Assembly (NCBI RefSeq): GCF_017306545.1
Contig: NZ_JAFKID010000027.1
Location: 1 to 64,000, forward strand
Reading direction: 5' to 3'
Origin: Mesorhizobium sp.
GTDB lineage: Bacteria > Pseudomonadota > Alphaproteobacteria > Rhizobiales > Rhizobiaceae
DNA length: 64,000 bases
Shown: positions 60,353-64,000 of the stretch, in pieces
How the letters are laid out: every line of letters starts with the position of its first letter
Position numbering within the stretch: the stretch's first letter is position 1
Notes under the pieces: model-generated
Database searches by the model: none
What the model was told of the DNA's origin: nothing
What the model saw: only the letters and a program-made list of their open reading frames with translations
Made by a program: the position numbers and the translations under genes

Positions 60353-60384
60353 AAAGAGCGGCGGGCTTGCCCGCCGCTCTTTTT
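60353..60384 (+). terminator. Rho-independent terminator of the small secreted gene
   Basis: A 14-base-pair stem, AAAGAGCGGCGGGC (60353-60366) and GCCCGCCGCTCTTT (60369-60382), with a two-base apex (probably opening to a larger loop) and a T run to 60384. It may also slow transcription from the convergent alpha-glucoside operon. Confidence 0.88.
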
Positions 60385-60404
60385 GTTTGTCCGAAAGGGC
60401 GTGA

Positions 60405-61517
60405 TCAGGCGGCTTCGGCCGCCTGATCCCTATGCAGGAAGGAGCGGCCGTCCTTGTCGAAGAGATGCAGATCGGCGGCATCGGCGTCGAGCCTGACGGT
60501 CGTGCCACGCTTGACCTCGACATTGCCGGGCAGCTTGGCGGTCAGCGGCTGGTCGCCGCGACCGATGTCGACATAGACCAATTGCACCTCGCCCAACTGC
60601 TCGATGTAGTCCACCTTGCCCTCGAACAGGCAGGCCTTGCCCGTGGCGAGGAAAAGGTCCTCAGGCCGCACGCCGAAGCTCACCGTCTCGCCCTTGACCG
60701 AGGCCGGTGTGGCGATCGGCACGGTTGCCTTGTGGCCGCCGTTGAAGCTGACCGCCGTCGAAGGTCCGGCCTTGTCCACCGTCGCCGGCAGCACGTTCAT
60801 GGCCGGCGAGCCGATGAACTGCGCCACGAACAGGTTGCCGGGCTTCTTGTAGAGGTCCATCGGCGTGCCGACCTGCTCGACATGCCCGTCCTTCAAGACG
60901 ACGATGCGGTCCGCCAGCGTCATCGCCTCGACCTGGTCGTGGGTGACGTAGATCATCGTTGTCTCGGGCATGGACTCCTTCAGCTTGGCGATCTCGATGC
61001 GTGTCGCCACGCGCAGCGCTGCGTCGAGGTTCGACAGCGGCTCGTCGAACAGGAAGACCTTTGGATTGCGCACGATGGCGCGGCCGATGGCGACGCGCTG
61101 GCGCTGGCCGCCGGACATGGCGCGCGGCAGCCGGTCGAGATACTTGGTCAGTTGCAGGATCTCGGCGGCCTGCTTCACGCGGCGGTCGATCTCGGCCTTG
61201 TCCTCCCTGGCGATCTTCATGCCGAAGGCCATGTTGTCGTAGACGCTCATGTGCGGATAGAGCGCGTAGGACTGGAACACCATGGCGATGCCGCGCTTCG
61301 AGGGAGGCACGTCGTTGACCACCTGACCGTCGATCTTCAATTCGCCGGACGTGATTTCCTCCAGCCCGGCGATGGTGCGCAGCAAGGTCGACTTGCCGCA
61401 GCCGGACGGGCCGACGAAGACGATGAACTCGCCCGACTGGATGTCGAGGTCGATGCCGTGAAGGACATGCACGTTGCCGTAGGATTTCTTCACCTGCCTG
61501 AGCGTCAGATCGGCCAT
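60405..61517 (-). CDS. aglK: Alpha-glucoside ABC transporter ATP-binding protein
   Basis: A 370-residue ATPase of the MalK/UgpC family. Walker A GPSGCGKST, Q-loop FQSYALYPHMSV, signature MSGGQRQRVAIGRAI, Walker B VFLFDEPLSNLD, H-loop THDQVEAM, then the C-terminal MalK-type regulatory domain (SFGVRPEDLF). It is the third gene of an operon with the alpha-glucosidase and an inner-membrane permease, the order G-A-K of the rhizobial agl operon, so its partners are probably AglE, AglF and AglG. Start 61517 has a GGGAGG ribosome site. Confidence 0.9.
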   Translation of the reverse strand: MADLTLRQVKKSYGNVHVLHGIDLDIQSGEFIVFVGPSGCGKSTLLRTIAGLEEITSGELKIDGQVVNDVPPSKRGIAMVFQSYALYPHMSVYDNMAFGMKIAREDKAEIDRRVKQAAEILQLTKYLDRLPRAMSGGQRQRVAIGRAIVRNPKVFLFDEPLSNLDAALRVATRIEIAKLKESMPETTMIYVTHDQVEAMTLADRIVVLKDGHVEQVGTPMDLYKKPGNLFVAQFIGSPAMNVLPATVDKAGPSTAVSFNGGHKATVPIATPASVKGETVSFGVRPEDLFLATGKACLFEGKVDYIEQLGEVQLVYVDIGRGDQPLTAKLPGNVEVKRGTTVRLDADAADLHLFDKDGRSFLHRDQAAEAA

Positions 61518-61547
61518 GATTTCCCTCCCTCTTGATCTTTTGTCCGT

Positions 61548-63215
61548 TCAGGCGAGACGCCCGAACCACGCGCCGTAGCCGCCGAACTTCACGCGCCCCG
61601 AAGCGGCCTCGCCGGCAAAGCCATGGCCCGAAAGCGGCTGCGCCGTCAGGCTGGCGCCGAGATCGACCTCGGCCGCCTTGCTGCCGAGATTGAAGACGCA
61701 GACCAACCGTTCGTTGCCTTCGCCACGCGTGAAGGCGACCGTGTCGCCATCGCTGGACAGGAACTCGATGTCTCCCTTCACCAGCGCCGGGTGGAAGCGG
61801 CGGAAAGCAAGGAAGCGGCGATAATGCTCCAGCAGCGATTTTTCATCGCCCTGTTGCGCATCGACCGCCTTGGCCAGATGCTCGGCCGGCACCGGCAGCC
61901 AGGGCTTTGCGGCCGAGAAGCCGCCGTTCTTCGTTCGGCTTTGCCACACCATCGGCGTGCGGCAGCCGTCGCGGCCCTTGAATTCCGGCCAGAAACGGAT
62001 GCCGTAGGGATCTTGAAGGTCCTCGAAGGCGAGGTCGGCCTCGGTCAGCCCCAGTTCCTCGCCCTGGTAGAGGCAGACCGAGCCGCGCAACGACATCAGA
62101 AGCGCCGAGACAACCTTGAGATAGGCGGTGGGATCGGGCTCACTGGCGGCCCAGCGCGAGGCATGACGCTTGACGTCGTGGTTGGAAAAGGCCCAGCACG
62201 ACCAGCCGTCGGCGGCGACGCGACCGAACTCCTGCAACACTTGCCTGACCTTCGGCGCGGAAATCTTCTCCGGCGCCAGGAAATCGAAGGCGTAGCACAT
62301 CTGCACGCGCCTGCCGCCTTCGGTGTAGGCGGCGACCACCTCCAGCCCGCGCTGCGAATCGCCGACCTCGCCGACGGCGGCGGCGGCCGGATATTCGTCC
62401 AGCAGGGCGCGGAAGCGTTCGAGAAAGCCGAGGTTTTCCGGCCGGCTCTTGTCGTAGAGATGGTCCTGATAGTTGTAGGGATTGACCGCTGGCGCCGTCT
62501 GGTCGTTGCGCTCTTGAGGCGGCAGGGCCGGATTGTCCTCCAGCCCCTGCGAGTGGAAATAGAAGTTGATGGTGTCAAGGCGGAAGCCGTCCACCCCGCG
62601 CTCCAGCCAGAAGCGGGTCACGTCCAGCAAAGCGTCCTGCACCTGCCGGTTGTGGAAATTCAGGTCCGGCTGCTCGGACAGGAAATTGTGCAGGTAGTAT
62701 TGCTGGCGCCGCGTGTCCCACTGCCAGGCGGAGCCGCCGAAGATCGACAGCCAGTTGTTGGGCGGCGTGCCGTCCGGCTTCGCGTCGGCCCAGACGTACC
62801 AGTCCGCCTTGGGATTGTCGCGGCTTGCCCGGCTTTCCTGGAACCAGGGATGGTTGTCGGCGGTATGCGACAGCACCTCGTCGATCATCACCTTCAGGCC
62901 CAGCCTATGCGCCTCGGCCACCAGCGCGTCGAAGTCGGCGAGCGTCCCGAACATCGGGTCGACGTCGCAATAGTCGCTGACGTCGTAGCCGAAATCCTTC
63001 ATCGGCGACTTGAAGAAGGGCGATATCCAGATGGCGTCGGCACCGAGGGCGGCGATGTAGCCGAGCCTCTGCGTGATGCCTTTCAGGTCGCCGACGCCGT
63101 CGCCGTCCGTGTCCTGGAAGCTGCGTGGATAGACCTGGTAGATGACGCAGCCGCGCCACCAGTCGCGGTCGACTGCCGGCATCGGGTTCTCGGCCTTGCG
63201 CAGGGCGGTTTGCAT
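61548..63215 (-). CDS. aglA: Alpha-glucosidase, GH13 family
   Basis: A 555-residue cytoplasmic glycoside hydrolase that splits imported alpha-glucosides such as sucrose, maltose and trehalose. GH13 landmarks: YQVYPRSFQDTDGDGVGDLKGI, catalytic nucleophile D214 in GFRLDTINF, acid/base E283 in VGEVGDS, and D347 in FSNHDVKR. No signal peptide. The start at 63215 has AAAGGAGG upstream; the stop of the permease gene lies two bases before it. Within the agl operon it processes the sugar brought in by AglEFGK. Confidence 0.94.
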   Translation of the reverse strand: MQTALRKAENPMPAVDRDWWRGCVIYQVYPRSFQDTDGDGVGDLKGITQRLGYIAALGADAIWISPFFKSPMKDFGYDVSDYCDVDPMFGTLADFDALVAEAHRLGLKVMIDEVLSHTADNHPWFQESRASRDNPKADWYVWADAKPDGTPPNNWLSIFGGSAWQWDTRRQQYYLHNFLSEQPDLNFHNRQVQDALLDVTRFWLERGVDGFRLDTINFYFHSQGLEDNPALPPQERNDQTAPAVNPYNYQDHLYDKSRPENLGFLERFRALLDEYPAAAAVGEVGDSQRGLEVVAAYTEGGRRVQMCYAFDFLAPEKISAPKVRQVLQEFGRVAADGWSCWAFSNHDVKRHASRWAASEPDPTAYLKVVSALLMSLRGSVCLYQGEELGLTEADLAFEDLQDPYGIRFWPEFKGRDGCRTPMVWQSRTKNGGFSAAKPWLPVPAEHLAKAVDAQQGDEKSLLEHYRRFLAFRRFHPALVKGDIEFLSSDGDTVAFTRGEGNERLVCVFNLGSKAAEVDLGASLTAQPLSGHGFAGEAASGRVKFGGYGAWFGRLA

Positions 63216-63217
63216 GA

Positions 63218-64000
63218 TCAGCCTCCTTTGACCGAGCCGGCCAAAAGGCCGCGCACGAAATAGCGTTGCAGCGAGAAGAAGACGACCAGCGGCACGATGA
63301 TGGTGACGAAGGCCGAGGTCGTCAGGATCTCCCAGTCGCCGCCGCGCGAGCCCAGCAACGCGTTGAGCTTGGCGGTGAGCACGATCTGGTCCGCTTCGGT
63401 TCCGAGGAAAACCATCGCCACCAGCAGATCGTTCCATACCCACAGGAACTGGAAGATGGCGAAGGAGGCGAGCACCGGGAAGGACAGCGGCAGCACGATC
63501 TTGACGAAAATCTCGAAGTCGCTGGCGCCGTCGATGCGGGCCGACTCCATGATCTCGCGCGGCAGGCCGGCGATATAGGAGCGCAGTAGGTAGATGGCGA
63601 AGGGCAGGCCGAAGCCGGTATGCGCCAGCCAGATGCCGAGATAGGTCTTCGACGGCACGCCGAAGAAGGTGCCGACGCCGTTGTAGAGTTTCAGGAGCGG
63701 GATCAGCGACATTTGCAGCGGCACGACGAGCAGGCCGATGATGACGGCGATGAGCAGCGCGCGGCCGGGAAAGCGCATCCAGGCCAGCGCATAGGCGGCG
63801 AAGGCGGCGATCAGGATCGGAATGACGGTCGCCGGGATCGTCACCGTCAGCGAGTTCAGGAAGGAGCGGCCGATGCCTTCGGAAAACAACACCGTGCGAT
63901 AGTTCTGCGTGGTGAATTTCGGCGGCGAGGAGGCCGAATAATAGACGCGGCGGCCGCGCTCGCCCTCGAACGTCTTGGGCGAGGACTGCACATAGGTGCC
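63218..64000 (-). CDS. aglG: Alpha-glucoside ABC transporter permease (partial)
   Basis: The C-terminal 260 residues of a MalG-type permease, open to the end of the window on its 5' side. At least five membrane helices follow a periplasmic loop (KTFEGERGRRVYYSASSPPKF), which is long, as in AglG. The EAA coupling loop is REIMESARIDGASDFEIFVKIVLPLS. The position directly before aglA and aglK gives the identity. aglE and aglF should lie just outside the window. Confidence 0.88.
   Translation of the reverse strand, partial: GTYVQSSPKTFEGERGRRVYYSASSPPKFTTQNYRTVLFSEGIGRSFLNSLTVTIPATVIPILIAAFAAYALAWMRFPGRALLIAVIIGLLVVPLQMSLIPLLKLYNGVGTFFGVPSKTYLGIWLAHTGFGLPFAIYLLRSYIAGLPREIMESARIDGASDFEIFVKIVLPLSFPVLASFAIFQFLWVWNDLLVAMVFLGTEADQIVLTAKLNALLGSRGGDWEILTTSAFVTIIVPLVVFFSLQRYFVRGLLAGSVKGG

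Overview
The window looks like chromosome from a Rhizobiales alphaproteobacterium, most likely Mesorhizobium or a close relative in the Phyllobacteriaceae. The pointers are very high GC, a small secreted DUF680-type protein, a BacA/SbmA peptide transporter, the split alphaproteobacterial F0 operon (atpI-atpB-atpE-b'-b), an aglG-aglA-aglK operon, and short palindromic repeats of types common in this order. This is an inference from gene content; no 16S rRNA or tRNA gene was found. Coding density is high and most functions are catabolic or transport.

Layout. 1-0.8 kb: the end of a 2-oxoacid dehydrogenase E2 gene and a small unknown gene. 0.8-7.8 kb: a SorC-family regulator divergent from an AfuABC/FbpABC-type ABC importer that is translationally coupled to a metallo-beta-lactamase-fold hydrolase and SurE; a HAD phosphatase follows on the other strand. 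8.5-16 kb: a complete glucitol/sorbitol-type PTS (gutM, srlA, srlE, srlB and a fused HPr-Enzyme I), with unknown genes on both sides and a second SorC regulator. 16-17.4 kb: an aldehyde dehydrogenase. 17.6-27.6 kb: a third SorC regulator with a fused class II aldolase/short-chain dehydrogenase, a VapBC toxin-antitoxin pair, a ribose-type ABC importer, and mtnK-mtnA. 27.6-32.6 kb: an acetyltransferase-like gene, deoC with a double-domain aldehyde dehydrogenase, an ArsC-like protein and a DUF488 protein. 32.6-37.7 kb: an M29 aminopeptidase, an MFS transporter, BacA/SbmA and a polysaccharide deacetylase. 37.9-44.4 kb: housekeeping genes (a YfgM-like TPR protein, Der GTPase, a SleB-type hydrolase, the F0 operon and its terminator). 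44.5-52.8 kb: a carnitine/gamma-butyrobetaine catabolic operon divergent from a CdhR-type regulator. 53.1-55.9 kb: xylAB. 56-59.7 kb: a LysE exporter, an L,D-transpeptidase lipoprotein, a PfkA-family phosphofructokinase and an MBL-fold hydrolase. 60-64 kb: the DUF680-type protein and the alpha-glucoside operon, cut by the window end.

How the genes work together. The most interesting stretch is 17.6-27.6 kb. MtnK and MtnA convert methylthioribose to methylthioribulose-1-phosphate, yet none of the usual downstream methionine-salvage genes (mtnB, C, D, E) is present. Instead there is a class II aldolase fused to a dehydrogenase, an importer and a SorC regulator. This suggests a DHAP-shunt-like salvage route for 5-methylthioribose or 5-deoxyribose in which cleavage and aldehyde processing sit on one polypeptide. 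A nearly mirror-symmetric operator/double promoter (about 25107-25169) ties the importer to mtnKA. Also notable are a sugar-transporting PTS with no obvious polyol-phosphate dehydrogenase beside it, and two palindromic repeat elements inside one acyl-CoA synthetase reading frame.
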